A DNA stretch of 64,000 bases from Microvirga mediterraneensis (GCF_013520865.1 NZ_JACDXJ010000003.1:124001-188000), one strand, 5' to 3'. Shown: positions 9,628 through 18,462, numbered from the stretch's first letter. A program made the numbers and translations. The notes: generated from the sequence alone by a model not told the origin.

Positions 9628-10317
9628 ATGACTGCTCGGCACCGCTTTCTCCTCGCCCCATCCTTCGCTCGCCTGATCCAGCGCGAGAGGGGCGGCCTGC
9701 GTCACGTCGAGGGCTTCTTTCCCGAGCAACGGGACCGCTCCTCCTGGGTCCGCCTTGAGGAGAACAGGGGTCTGCTGATCCTCAAGACGACAGGCCCTCA
9801 CGGCGAGGTCGAGGAGCAGACTGAAATCCCGATGACCCATGCCCATGCGCTGCTCGATGTCTGTGCCGGCGAGGTCGACTATACCCGGACAGTGCTGCCG
9901 TTCGGCGAGGGTCAAGCCTTGATCGACGAGATCCTCCGGCCCCGTATCCTGCACCTCGTCACCATGGAGTTTAGCACCGAGGTGGAGGCGAGGAGCTTTC
10001 ATCCACCGGAGTGGTTCGGCCCTGAGGTGACGGGCGACCCTCGCTACACCCATCAGTTCATCGCGCTGCGAGAACTTGCTGAGGCTCCAGAGATCCCGCT
10101 GTCCGATGCGGCGCTCAACAGTCTGATTGATACTCTGGAAGGCCGCTTTCCTGCCCAGGCGCGGATGTCCACCAGCCGGCCGAGAGCCAAGCAGGTCCCA
10201 GTGGCGCGGGCCAAGGCTCAGACCAGTGGTGAAACCGTCAAGGTCAACCTTGATGAAATCGAGCAGGCGATGATGCGCGAGATGGAAAAGACGCTCCAGA
10301 ACGGTAGGCCCGAGTAA
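9628..10317 (+). CDS. CYTH-like triphosphate tunnel domain protein
   Basis: A 229-aa protein. Its first 165 residues follow the CYTH pattern: an N-terminal strand with RFLL, VRLEENRGLLILKTTGPHG where substrates are bound by basic residues, EVEEQTEIPMTHA, and the near-diagnostic end PPEWFGPEVTGDPRYTHQFIA. CYTH enzymes act on triphosphorylated substrates such as thiamine triphosphate, tripolyphosphate or ATP with a divalent metal. The usual N-terminal ExExK is not present (TARHRFLL here), so activity is uncertain. The C-terminal 60 residues are Lys/Arg-rich with a final predicted helix (LDEIEQAMMREMEKTLQ). It is convergent with the integrase gene on its right and appears to be transcribed alone. 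Confidence 0.65.
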   Translation: MTARHRFLLAPSFARLIQRERGGLRHVEGFFPEQRDRSSWVRLEENRGLLILKTTGPHGEVEEQTEIPMTHAHALLDVCAGEVDYTRTVLPFGEGQALIDEILRPRILHLVTMEFSTEVEARSFHPPEWFGPEVTGDPRYTHQFIALRELAEAPEIPLSDAALNSLIDTLEGRFPAQARMSTSRPRAKQVPVARAKAQTSGETVKVNLDEIEQAMMREMEKTLQNGRPE

Positions 10318-10371
10318 GAGGCGCTGCTTACCGGCCTTGCCCGCAGCGTCACTGATGTGTGCGGTCTTTCA

Positions 10372-11694
10372 TCAGAAGCTCATTCCGAGACCAGCATCCT
10401 CCTCTAATATGTCGGCCGCATCCGGCTCTCTAAGATCCGCGTGGGCCGGGATGCCCATCAGGTCGAAATCGAGGGATGAGGACATGGGATGCGCCGGACC
10501 GTGCCGCAGACCCCGTAGAGCGTTTCCTTTCGGTGTCTGAGGAGGTGTGGGCAGCAAGAAGGCCTCAAAGAAAATATCCCACGCCGTGGATCTCTCGGCC
10601 TCCTCTGCGGTCGGATTGTTGGGTTCGGAAGTTGAGCCGAGACTAGGCATGGGCGCATGAACTTCGTTGGTGGGTGTGGCTTCCACGGGAGATTCGGTAT
10701 TCGTCGGCATCGCAGCCTCGTCGGCCACGATGGCAGGGACTTCGGCCGGAGCGACAAACGCGCAATCCGCAGTCCACCCCTTGCTCCGCCCTGCATAATG
10801 CTTTCCAGCCGTGACCTTGCTGCTGTGGCCTGCGAGGAGCGCGATCGTGGCCGCGTCGTATCCGGCCGCTTTCCAGGTAGCCATGGCGACATGCCGGAAA
10901 GAGTAAGGGCAGACCCTCCGCTCGATGACACGGATGCTCAGCCGCGCAAGGCGCTGGCGAGCCACATGGTAGAATGTGTCGAATCCACCTTTGGCCTCGA
11001 TCAGGGACCTCTGAACGCTGATGAATTCGGCCACGAGGTGCAGAAATCCGGCCTCGGCATCCCTGAGATCGATCCCCCGCGTGGCACGTCCGGCGCGGCC
11101 ATTGCTGTTCTTGGCGCAGGGCACGAGGAGGGTGGCGCCAGCAATCTGAATTCCCACACCCTCACAGGGACGAAACCCCAGCCGTGGAGCAAGCCGCGCA
11201 TACAGCAGGAGGTATCGGTCAATGTTGTCGGCTTTCGGTCCCTGAACTTTCTGCGCCAGCGCCTCAATCAGGACGGCAGCCTCCGTTTTGGTCAGATTGC
11301 GCACCTTCTTGGCTCCGGTCCTCGGTGCGGACGGGCGCTGCCTGCTATCGAACAAGGCGGCTGCGATCGCCGCTTGTGCGGTGGTGTACACATCCTGCGA
11401 GATCTCGCCCGCCTGCCGGAGCTTCCCAAGGATCGCGAGGTGCTCTTGCCAGTAGCGGCGGGCCGTCCGCGCCTTGAGCACCGGCTGGCTCTCACGGACT
11501 GCCACCAACGCCTCGGCTGGGCAGGCAATATGTGGGAACAGTCGCTGTGCCCGCCGCCGGTGCCGGTCGCCTTCCTTGTCGTAGGCGTCCTGCGTCTTCC
11601 GGCTGCGAGTGGGGGCTGGAAAAGGCTTTGTTACGTTCACGCCCGTTCTCCGCGTTGGTGAACGGCTATTGTTTGGGCCAAGCTGGTAAGCCAC
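10372..11694 (-). CDS. Divergent tyrosine recombinase (phage integrase family)
   Basis: A 440-aa protein. The catalytic region has an Arg in LAPRLGFRPCEGVGI, the second box as CPYSFRHVAMATWKAAG (Tyr-Ser-Phe-Arg-His where HxLRH is usual), a His in LLAGHSSK and the nucleophile Tyr in AGKHYAGRSKGW. The first 120 residues are basic and helical, like a core-binding domain. About 130 residues after the active site are low in pattern and rich in Pro, Glu and Ala, which is an unusual C-terminal extension. Such proteins excise or integrate mobile DNA. No att sites were identified beside it. The first conserved box residue is shifted from consensus, so it may serve a role other than classical integration. 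Confidence 0.65.
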   Translation of the reverse strand: MAYQLGPNNSRSPTRRTGVNVTKPFPAPTRSRKTQDAYDKEGDRHRRRAQRLFPHIACPAEALVAVRESQPVLKARTARRYWQEHLAILGKLRQAGEISQDVYTTAQAAIAAALFDSRQRPSAPRTGAKKVRNLTKTEAAVLIEALAQKVQGPKADNIDRYLLLYARLAPRLGFRPCEGVGIQIAGATLLVPCAKNSNGRAGRATRGIDLRDAEAGFLHLVAEFISVQRSLIEAKGGFDTFYHVARQRLARLSIRVIERRVCPYSFRHVAMATWKAAGYDAATIALLAGHSSKVTAGKHYAGRSKGWTADCAFVAPAEVPAIVADEAAMPTNTESPVEATPTNEVHAPMPSLGSTSEPNNPTAEEAERSTAWDIFFEAFLLPTPPQTPKGNALRGLRHGPAHPMSSSLDFDLMGIPAHADLREPDAADILEEDAGLGMSF

Positions 11695-11846
11695 AACAAG
11701 GAAGTGCGGCTGGGGAGGAGGAAAGGTCCGGATTCTGGTAAGAAACTCCGGCTGAGAAGGCTGGATGGACCTCGTCTGTTCAGGTGAGGGGAAGATCCTA
11801 CAGAAGAACGTAGTATTAAGTCGTGCAGCATCTCAGAATGTATAAC

Positions 11847-11862
11847 TTTGTCGTACGACGTC
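11847..11862. repeat. Copy 1 of a 16-bp TTTGTCGTAYGAYGTC motif
   Basis: TTTGTCGTACGACGTC contains the palindrome TCGTACGA at 11851-11858. A second copy at 13166-13181 reads TTTGTCGTATGATGTC, with two C-to-T changes. The surrounding bases are AT-rich. It could be an operator or recombinase core site. Confidence 0.35.
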
Positions 11863-12519
11863 GCTAAAAGTCGTATAACTCTAAAGCTGAGGTATCTCAG
11901 CCGTCACGCGGCGAAGCATGGTGAGACGCCATTTGGGCCTGGGTAGAAAGGCAAGGTTAGAGGAGCGGCACGGCCGTTGCGGGCGCCGCTCGACATAGAC
12001 AAAGGGCGGCGGTCTGCATGCTGTGGACTCTGGAGCAGTGGCTAGCCTCATCAATCTCGTCCCAGATATCAAAGCTCCAGCCTGCTAACGGCACCAAGCA
12101 CAGGATCGTCCACAAGGGCTCGATTAGGTTTTTCAGGGTCCCAGGCACTTTTCGGTGCCGCCCACCGTTAAGGCGGCTCCAGGAGGTCCTGTGCTGTAGG
12201 CACCACTTCGATCCTCATTGTGGTAACAATGGGCCTGATGCGCCAAGTCACTGGCGCGCTTAATCTAGTTCCGAGACTGGCCTAGTGATCGTCCGGCCCA
12301 GTTACGCCGACTTTGCCGGAGAGGCAGCTACCTGAGGGCCGTAATCTGCCAGCCGGACGCCTTCACCATCCCGGTGCGGCTGTCGAACTCAGAGATCTCC
12401 GCTTTCCTGAACCCCCCTTGAAGTTACTTCTCAAGCGTGCGAGCTGCACCAACTCTGCGGGCAAGCTCGTACATCGCAGCCGCGTTGATCTCGTCCTGAT
12501 CACCTTCCCATATGGGCGC

Positions 12520-12687
12520 TCAGCGGATGAAGGATGGCCTTATGCCGCGCTCGAAGAATCCAACGTCGTGCGAGTTCTTCCTGAGATAGCTCGCCAGGAT
12601 GATGATCCGGTCATCATCGATCTGAGCCAGGAGCCTGAGAAGCCGCTTTGCCTGGATTCGACCCTGGGCATTGCCGGACAGGCCCTC
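12520..12687 (-). pseudogene. Fragment of a small hypothetical protein
   Basis: Between two in-frame stops the minus strand encodes about 55 codons containing AKRLLRLLAQIDDDRIIILA and then SYLRKNSHDVGFFERG. The composition is that of a real helical protein, unlike the surrounding frames. No ATG, GTG or TTG start with a ribosome binding site is available inside the open stretch. The frame upstream of the stop at 12688-12690 does not obviously continue it. I read it as the remains of a gene and do not recognise the family. Confidence 0.3.
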
Positions 12688-13165
12688 CTAGACGATTGAG
12701 GCGATGGTAGGCCTTGCGCGTCCGAGACCGCCCGCATTGGTCCATCCCCGCCCTCCTGGAACAGCTCGAAACTCTCCGGATCCGAGAAACGCTCGCGCAG
12801 CGGGTTCGGGATCACCAGGTCGAAAGTACCCTTGCCGAGAGCAGCCACCAAGTCCTGTTATGGAGTCCTGCGGAAAGCCGGCAGCTTCTTGTCGTCCATG
12901 TAATCTCCTCGGCTCACTTGGTTCTGAATTAATAACTCGATAGACCGTTCGTGCGAGGTGCTGAAATGCATGAGGTTCCCGCGTGAGCACAGTTCAGCGG
13001 TTATCCCCAGGCCAACCGGCCCGGTGGCGAGATTAAGCGATCCTCGGATATAGCAGGGATCTTCCCAATGGTCGGCTGATTATCCGGCTATAGAGGCCTT
13101 CATGCTCGGGCAGCATGATAATGACATACAGTTCTTGGGATGCATCCAATTTGCCACCGACAATT

Positions 13166-13181
13166 TTTGTCGTATGATGTC
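13166..13181. repeat. Copy 2 of the 16-bp TTTGTCGTAYGAYGTC motif
   Basis: TTTGTCGTATGATGTC lies 21 bases upstream of the ATG at 13203, a position suited to an operator for that gene. It matches the copy at 11847-11862 at 14 of 16 bases. Confidence 0.35.
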
Positions 13182-13202
13182 TTAGAGAATTTGGTAAGCT
13201 TG

Positions 13203-13646
13203 ATGTCTGCTAACGATCTCGCGAAGCTCGTGAAAACCATTGCGTCGGATCTGCAGGCAGAACTGGGGACACGGAAGCTCGTCGCACGCGTAATCCGCAA
13301 TCACGCTGAAGCAATTGATGCTCTTGTGGCCGGGGGCTATGCGGGTGAAACGATCATCGATGAAATTCTGAAGCTGACACGTTCTACTGCTCCCAGTGTA
13401 ACGAAGAGCGCGCTGCGCCAGTCAATCACACGCGCTAGGAAAAGCCTGAAGCAAAGCAAGTCAGCGGCGTCGTCAGGGCAGGCAGCAGAAAAACATTCAT
13501 CTGCACTTTCGAAAGCCGAGAGTTCAGATGGCGTCGCAGCTGACAGGTCTTCCAAAACTCACCTGGGTTTTAACTCGACTGAACTCCAAAAGAAGATTCA
13601 ACGCCGTGCGCAAATGGCCCGTCCCCAGATGCCCGATCATGATTAA
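13203..13646 (+). CDS. Small basic hypothetical protein, possible DNA-binding plasmid protein
   Basis: A 147-aa protein starting MSANDLAKLVKTIASDLQ. Residues 1-80 are helical and end in SVTKSALRQSITRARKSLKQ, a basic helix suited to DNA contact. The rest is Ser/Lys-rich, probably disordered, and ends in KKIQRRAQMARPQMPDHD. The frame is open further upstream, but the ATG at 13203 fits the start of the helical domain. I do not recognise the family. The neighbourhood has a ParA/StbB-like ATPase at 14680, so the gene may belong to a plasmid maintenance or mobilisation cluster. That is inference from context only. A motif shared with 11847 lies just upstream and might be its operator. Confidence 0.55.
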   Translation: MSANDLAKLVKTIASDLQAELGTRKLVARVIRNHAEAIDALVAGGYAGETIIDEILKLTRSTAPSVTKSALRQSITRARKSLKQSKSAASSGQAAEKHSSALSKAESSDGVAADRSSKTHLGFNSTELQKKIQRRAQMARPQMPDHD

Positions 13647-13657
13647 TTAGCAATTCG

Positions 13658-14542
13658 TCATGAGCTGCGATAAAATCGCCAGACGTCGTGGCTGCCGTTG
13701 GCATAATCTGGTCCCAGGTCAGTACGGTCGAAGACTTCCGCAGCGCGTAAGTCTGGCAGGATGATTAATACCAATTCGACAACTCTACGCAGACCATGAG
13801 CCCGTAGGATGAATTCTGGTGCACGATCCCGTAGCAACTTCCAACTCGCGTAAGCCTTAACTTCGAAGGCGACTGCAACGGGAGTCAAGGTGTCATCCAG
13901 CGCTACAGCCGTTACTCGCCTTCGCCGCCATAGCTCGTTAGCTTTGACCCATTCCAGACGCGGCCGTCTTGATTTCCCAGAATAACCGCTGGACCGACGA
14001 TATACATCCGAAGCGTTCCGGAGTGATGGTTGCGTTCGCCAATGCAGCGGTTGCTGTTGCAGAATATCCCTAAGCGGTTCCCGCTCCCAACCCCCCTGAA
14101 ACGCCTGGTTCAACAGGCTAGGAAGGTCATCGTGCGGCGAGATTGGAAGGGTACCGGAATCATTCTGGGTCAGCTGAGAGGTCGCTGTATGGCGTGAGGC
14201 CTTTTCTCGCGCAACCAGCGAGCGCAACTGCATCGGATTTTCAGAGTGGTCCAGAAGAGCCTCCCGGGCACCCGATGGATCATAGCGCGACCATCTTTCA
14301 AAAACAGAGAGAAACGCATGACTCCAGCTTTGGACCAACTCTGCAAGAGATGGATCGCTGCTACGCAATTCTTCCACAAAGCGTAACGTTTTAACCATGC
14401 TGCGAAGCGTCGATGGTTCATGCCCGCTTTCTGACGCGAGCTGCTCAAGGATCCGGCGCCTCTCACCGTGTGAGGCACCCTGCAGCCTCAAGGCGGCCGT
14501 TCGTGCGAGGTCTTGCCAAGATCGCTGTTGAGCCACGTCCAT
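13658..14542 (-). CDS. Hypothetical protein with possible C-terminal PD-(D/E)XK motif
   Basis: A 294-aa protein. The N-terminal half is helical (HGERRRILEQLASESGHEPS and TLRSMVKTLRFVEELR), resembling a helix-turn-helix layout. In the C-terminal third, VTAVALDDTLTP is followed by VAVAFEVKAYASWKLL. This puts an Asp pair (about residues 214-215) roughly 12 residues before Glu227-Val-Lys229, the spacing of a PD-(D/E)XK nuclease core. The end VVELVLIILPDLRAA looks like a further core strand. It is convergent with the small basic protein gene and divergent from the ATPase gene. A nuclease role is inference from the motif. No methylase or other partner enzyme is adjacent. Confidence 0.5.
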   Translation of the reverse strand: MDVAQQRSWQDLARTAALRLQGASHGERRRILEQLASESGHEPSTLRSMVKTLRFVEELRSSDPSLAELVQSWSHAFLSVFERWSRYDPSGAREALLDHSENPMQLRSLVAREKASRHTATSQLTQNDSGTLPISPHDDLPSLLNQAFQGGWEREPLRDILQQQPLHWRTQPSLRNASDVYRRSSGYSGKSRRPRLEWVKANELWRRRRVTAVALDDTLTPVAVAFEVKAYASWKLLRDRAPEFILRAHGLRRVVELVLIILPDLRAAEVFDRTDLGPDYANGSHDVWRFYRSS

Positions 14543-14679
14543 TCTTCTCCTTCGTCAAACTCAGCATTAGCGGCAAATCCGACTTCCGGGGAGAGCCACC
14601 TTGACAGAACGAACTTTGACCGGCAAATTGCCGATCAAGCCGGCCATCACGGCTCCCGATACTTCACGGAGGATGAACG

Positions 14680-15519
14680 TTGTTACCGACTTTGCGCCGA
14701 AAAGAGCCTATCTCTACCACGCCGCCAAGCTTGGTCGTTGTGGTCGGCCGTGCCGGAAATGCCGGAAAAACCACTACGACGACCCTTCTCCAGACCTCAA
14801 TCGATCTTTCCGGGACCAATGCTCGGATTGTGGAATTTGATGATCAAAGACGGCATGGCCGACGCCTGTCGGCTGATCTGGTCACGCCCGTGTCGCTCCC
14901 AATCTCAAGGGAGTTGCAAGCCAATCCGGAGGCGGATGTGCGCGCGCTGAGCGAGGCTTTTGACCGGACCCTCGAGAGTTTTGCAGAAGGCGAGACAGTG
15001 ATCTGGGATACCGGTGCCAATCTTGATGAGCGCCTTGCGGACTTCTTAGGTGGCGTTGGGATCATCGATGAGGTGCCGGTAGACCGGCCAGCTGTCGTTC
15101 TTATTATGACACGCTGCGACCTCGAGATGATACGACTTGCAGGTGAGACCGCAGCCGTCTTTGCTCGCGCCGTGCCAGGGGCAACGGTTGCCATCGGGCT
15201 CAACGATGCCCATAGAGCTTGGTCAACGCTCGACGTGAATACTCCCGTGGCGAGAGCTGCAGCGGAGATCCTAGGTCCCATCATTAGGCAGGGTGGGAGC
15301 ATGGTCGTGCCCGCCATTCCGGTCAATCTTGCCCTCGCCCTGCGTGACAGCGAGGTTCCTTGGCACATCCTCGCTGGGATGAATTCGAGGGATGCCGCCA
15401 GACACTGGAGCGTTTCCCACGCTGTGGCGAAGGTGCGTCAAGCCGAACTATCCGTCACTCTCGAGAAAGCACGTCAGGAGGTCGTGCGGCAATTTGGGTT
15501 TCCCCAAAGCGAGGCGTGA
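14680..15519 (+). CDS. ParA/MinD-type P-loop ATPase (StbB-like)
   Basis: A 279-aa protein whose TTG start at 14680 is preceded by GGAGG with seven bases between. An ATG at 14673 in another frame is not used. The P-loop is VVVVGRAGNAGKTTTTT, a deviant form of the KGGxGKT Walker motif. Later landmarks are ARIVEFDDQRRHGRRL, the switch-like ETVIWDTGANLDERL and the core strand AVVLIMTRCDLEMIR. ParA-family ATPases partition or position plasmids and transfer complexes. The deviant P-loop and size resemble StbB/MobD-type proteins of mobilisable plasmids more than chromosomal ParA, but this is inference. The following gene overlaps its 3' end, which suggests coupled translation. Confidence 0.7.
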   Translation: MLPTLRRKEPISTTPPSLVVVVGRAGNAGKTTTTTLLQTSIDLSGTNARIVEFDDQRRHGRRLSADLVTPVSLPISRELQANPEADVRALSEAFDRTLESFAEGETVIWDTGANLDERLADFLGGVGIIDEVPVDRPAVVLIMTRCDLEMIRLAGETAAVFARAVPGATVAIGLNDAHRAWSTLDVNTPVARAAAEILGPIIRQGGSMVVPAIPVNLALALRDSEVPWHILAGMNSRDAARHWSVSHAVAKVRQAELSVTLEKARQEVVRQFGFPQSEA

Positions 15520-15898
15520 CGGGCGTACGTGGAAAGGTATCCGAGATATCCGCGACGCCTATAGACGGGCAGCGATCGAGAAATATTGCAGGCTCTCAGC
15601 GGCACAAACCCGTGAGGGCCGGCAGGAGCTGAAGCGATGTTGGTTTCCAGATGACGTTCTGGAAAGAGCGCTTAGTCAGCGTGAGCGCAAATTCATAAAA
15701 GCCCAGTATCTCCTCGCACTGCATGAGCAATTGGAGAGAGTACGAGATGACGTATGGACGGATATATACGATTTTCTGGAGTGGTCATCTGGGCTGGCTT
15801 CTAGCCTCCGGCTGATGCCGAAAAAGTGGGGCCATGTGAAGCAACATTTAGCGAGATCCGCCAGACGGATCGTACAATGGCTCACGTCTTGGCGATAG
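15494..15898 (+). CDS. Hypothetical protein coupled to the ParA-like gene
   Basis: About 134 aa if translation begins at the in-frame TTG at 15494, inside the end of the ATPase gene. The open frame extends back to 15392, but those codons only shadow the ATPase. The protein is basic and helical: TWKGIRDIRDAYRRAAIEKY, then FPDDVLERALSQRERKFIKA, and a Trp-rich end (SARRIVQWLTSWR). No signal peptide or clear membrane segment is present. It may be the partner of the ATPase, as small coupled proteins are in stb- or mob-type loci. The family is not recognised and the start is uncertain. Confidence 0.5.
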   Translation: MGFPKARRDGRTWKGIRDIRDAYRRAAIEKYCRLSAAQTREGRQELKRCWFPDDVLERALSQRERKFIKAQYLLALHEQLERVRDDVWTDIYDFLEWSSGLASSLRLMPKKWGHVKQHLARSARRIVQWLTSWR

Positions 15899-16336
15899 CA
15901 ACCGTCTGCATCAATGTATGATGTATAGCCAATGACCGCAGGCGCTCGAGGTAAGCCCCGTCTGGAAGTCGGGAGGTTCTACTCAAGCAGAGTGGCACAA
16001 CTGGAAGAACATGATGTTGTCAGGGACTCGCGTAACGCAGCGCTTCTGCCAAGCCCTCAGATCATTATCGCGCATTAGCCGGACAGTCTGGCGTTAAGCA
16101 CCCTCCAGTCCCTCGTCCTGCAGCTCGCGAGTCAGGTTTGTATGGCCGTAGGCTTCGTTCGAACGAGAAGGCTGATCGGTTTGGGTAAGCAGGATCAGAT
16201 CCTCGCATACAGGGCAATTCCATCAGACTACGGTTGTATGCATTCATCATCGGCGTAATCCGTTCTCAGGATAACCGAGTAGGGCAGGATTGGCGATTGC
16301 CTCTTCGCGCAGCTTCTCGCGGGCATCGGCCGCCAG
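15899..16336. other. Intergenic, no supported gene
   Basis: About 440 bases between the ParA-like cluster and the convergent exonuclease gene. Short frames exist but none is convincing, and no RNA gene or strong hairpin was recognised. Confidence 0.4.
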
Positions 16337-17338
16337 CTAGCGTGCCGAGCGGAACCGCTCGAAGGCGGTGATCCTCTGGCTGAAGGGCTCGACCTCGCGC
16401 CGGTAAACCTCCCGTCGGAGAAACGCGAGTTCGGCCTCAAAGGCCTCCTCGTCGACCTCCACCCACCAAGCCTTCGGTCGGCCGTCGGTGCCATCGTTCC
16501 AGCGGTACCCGCGCGCCTTCAGCACATCCTTCATGTCGAACGGACTGCCCTCAGCCCAGATGCGCACGAGCGCTTTTTGCGCCGAGGTCAGCAGATGCCC
16601 GAAGGCGAACCCGGCCCCGGAGGGGAGGGGGGAGGCCAGCACCTCGAGCAGGGCATGGCAATCCTCGACCGCCCGGTGGCCCTGGTGGAACCAGCCGCAC
16701 TGCGTCAGGAGGTACCCGAGCTTCGATCCTTCAAAGCCGAACCCGCTCCAGGCGATCTCGGAATGGGAGCAGGCCCACGCCTTGAGCTGGAAGTCCTTGG
16801 ACAGGCGCTCACAGAAGGGCCGATCAAAGCGAGCGTTATGCGCGATGACCAACTCCGCCGGCGCGATGAACCTCTCCACTGCCTCAAGATCGAGCACTTG
16901 GCCGGCGACCATGTCAGGCGTGATCCCGGTCAGGCGAGTGATTTCAGGACTGATCGGTACGCTCGGCTCACGTAAGCCATTGAACGTCCCAATCACATCA
17001 CCGATCCGGCCTTCCTCATCATAGGTGAAGGCAACCATGCCGAGTTCGATGACCTCGTCTCGCGTGTGATCCAGACCTGTGGTTTCGGTATCGAGGATGA
17101 CGGCGATCTTCTCACCATGTAAAGCGGTGCGGGACACGACGATGGGGCGTGGTGTCAATCGGCGCAGAATGCGATAGTCGCCTGTGGCCTCCAGCATCCG
17201 GGCGGCGGTCTCATGGTCAGGAGCCTTGAAGGACTCGCTGCTTTGCCTGGCCTTGATGACAATCCCATCGACGGGACTCGTCTCGATCGGACCCGGCGGT
17301 GCATCGTAGTCCAAGAAAAGGTCAGCTTGGCCTCGCAT
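16337..17338 (-). CDS. DnaQ-like 3'-5' exonuclease (DEDDh)
   Basis: A 333-aa protein starting MRGQADLFLDYD (ATG at 17338, preceded by AAGGTG). The DEDDh signatures are in order: Exo I as VILDTETTGLDHT with Asp83 and Glu85, Exo II as VIAHNARFDRPFCERL, and Exo III as HRAVEDCHALLEVL with the final His and Asp. It removes nucleotides from 3' ends, as in proofreading subunits. The extra N-terminal 75 residues and the C-terminal 110 residues (containing VLKARGYRWNDG and WWVEVDEE) set it apart from the replicative epsilon subunit. The C-terminal part resembles the tail found in some stand-alone DnaQ-like proteins that handle accessory repair. An IS5 element begins 60 bases upstream of its start. Confidence 0.85.
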   Translation of the reverse strand: MRGQADLFLDYDAPPGPIETSPVDGIVIKARQSSESFKAPDHETAARMLEATGDYRILRRLTPRPIVVSRTALHGEKIAVILDTETTGLDHTRDEVIELGMVAFTYDEEGRIGDVIGTFNGLREPSVPISPEITRLTGITPDMVAGQVLDLEAVERFIAPAELVIAHNARFDRPFCERLSKDFQLKAWACSHSEIAWSGFGFEGSKLGYLLTQCGWFHQGHRAVEDCHALLEVLASPLPSGAGFAFGHLLTSAQKALVRIWAEGSPFDMKDVLKARGYRWNDGTDGRPKAWWVEVDEEAFEAELAFLRREVYRREVEPFSQRITAFERFRSAR

Positions 17339-17397
17339 TCCCACACCTTCTGCCCGCCAACAGGACAGGCCCACGCGTCGGGCCCAGCGGGGCAGAC

Positions 17398-18262
17398 TAG
17401 AGGCTGTTATGGACCTTGGCTGAGGTCATCGCCGTTCTGGCAGGATGACCTCTGCTCGCAAACCTTACCCCTCCGATGTCTCCGATGAGGAATGGGCGCT
17501 GGTGGCGCCCTACCTGACGCTCCTGCCCGAAGAGGCGGGCCAGCGGGAGCACTCCCTGCGCGAGGTGTTCAACGGGCTGCGCTACATCATCAAAACGGGA
17601 GCGCCCTGGCGCTGGATGCCCAACGACCTGCCGCCCTGGGCCGCCGTCTACCAGCAGGCGCAGCGCTGGCTGAACGCCGGCTGCTTCGAGGAGCTGGCGC
17701 ACGACCTTCGCGCCGTGCTGCGCCTAGCCGCCGGACGCAATGAGGAGCCCTCGGCCGCGGTGCTCGACAGCCGCACGCTGCGCTCCACGCCGGAGAGTGG
17801 CGCCCGCGCCGGCTATGATGGGGCCAAGCGCAAGAAGGGCTCCAAGCTGCACCTGGCGGTGGACACCCTCGGGCATCTCCTGGCCGCTCACGTCACACCC
17901 GCCACCGCGGATGATCGGGCTGAGGTGGGACAACTGGCTCAGGCCGTGCAGGTCGCCACCGGTGAGAGCGTCGATCTGGCCTATGTCGATCAGGGCTATA
18001 CCGGCGAGAGGGCCGCGGCTGCCGCCCGCGAGCATGGGATCGAACTGGAGGTGGTCAAACTACCTGAGGCCAAGCGCGGCTTCGTGCTGTTGCCGCGGAG
18101 ATGGGTGGTCGAACGGACCTTCGGTTGGACCACACGCTTTCGGCGTCTGGTGCGCGACTACGAGCGCTTACCTGAAACTCTCGCAGACCTGCATGTCATT
18201 GCTCTGGTCTGTATTATGCTACGACAGGCCGCAAACTACATCGCGGTCCATAACAGCCTCTA
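17398..18262 (+). mobile_element. IS5-family insertion sequence
   Basis: Perfect inverted repeats GAGGCTGTTATGGACC (17400-17415) and its reverse complement (18245-18260) bound the element. Both ends are flanked by the dinucleotide TA within CTAG, consistent with a TA target duplication. The total is about 865 bp with one transposase gene. It is a different element from the IS5 copies at 27.1 and 49.6 kb, although the tips share GAGGCTG. Confidence 0.88.
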
Positions 18263-18263
18263 G
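17445..18263 (+). CDS. IS5-family transposase
   Basis: A 272-aa DDE transposase. The N-terminal DUF4096-type region (VSDEEWALVAPYLTLLPEEA, with YIIKTGAPWRWMPNDLPP) is followed by the catalytic core: an Asp in AVLDSRTLRSTP, an Asp in LAYVDQGYTGERA and a Glu in RRWVVERTFGWTTRFRRL. All three acidic residues are present and the length is normal, so it looks intact. The stop codon TAG is made of the TA target duplication plus the flanking G, so the protein is closed by host DNA at the insertion site. The start at 17445 follows the left end by 46 bases. Confidence 0.92.
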   Translation: MTSARKPYPSDVSDEEWALVAPYLTLLPEEAGQREHSLREVFNGLRYIIKTGAPWRWMPNDLPPWAAVYQQAQRWLNAGCFEELAHDLRAVLRLAAGRNEEPSAAVLDSRTLRSTPESGARAGYDGAKRKKGSKLHLAVDTLGHLLAAHVTPATADDRAEVGQLAQAVQVATGESVDLAYVDQGYTGERAAAAAREHGIELEVVKLPEAKRGFVLLPRRWVVERTFGWTTRFRRLVRDYERLPETLADLHVIALVCIMLRQAANYIAVHNSL

Positions 18264-18462
18264 AGGGTGCGAGTCGCCAGATGGTTAATCCGCGCAGCAG
18301 AGGGGCAGTTATCAGAGCCTTGAAGCATCCAGTGTATTGGTTTCTACAGTGGACTGCACCTCGCGAACTAGGTTGATCTCTTGCTGACTTTGTTTGCTCG
18401 ATGCCATTTAGCTTAAAACTAGAAAGAGGATGATGCGCTTCTCACATATGAATGCATGTCTT

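Larger units (their letters stand above)
11695..13202. other. 1.5 kb of mostly non-coding or decayed DNA
   Basis: No full gene is supported here. Short frames on both strands lack protein-like composition, apart from a small minus-strand fragment at 12520-12687. A 16-base motif, TTTGTCGTACGACGTC, lies at 11847-11862 and recurs with changes at 13166-13181. The stretch reads as degraded accessory DNA between the recombinase and the plasmid-type cluster. Confidence 0.4.

Noticed and set aside
10657..11661. Plus-strand frame of 334 codons
   Set aside because: It is antisense to the tyrosine recombinase at 10372-11694, whose catalytic boxes decide the strand.
11957..12148. A 63-codon minus-strand frame with a hydrophobic centre
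   Set aside because: It has no start signal and no resemblance to a known family, and it lies in a stretch with generally decayed character.
16065..16250. A 61-codon minus-strand frame after the ParA-like cluster
   Set aside because: The start lacks a ribosome binding site, and composition becomes Arg/Gly/Pro-rich without structure.
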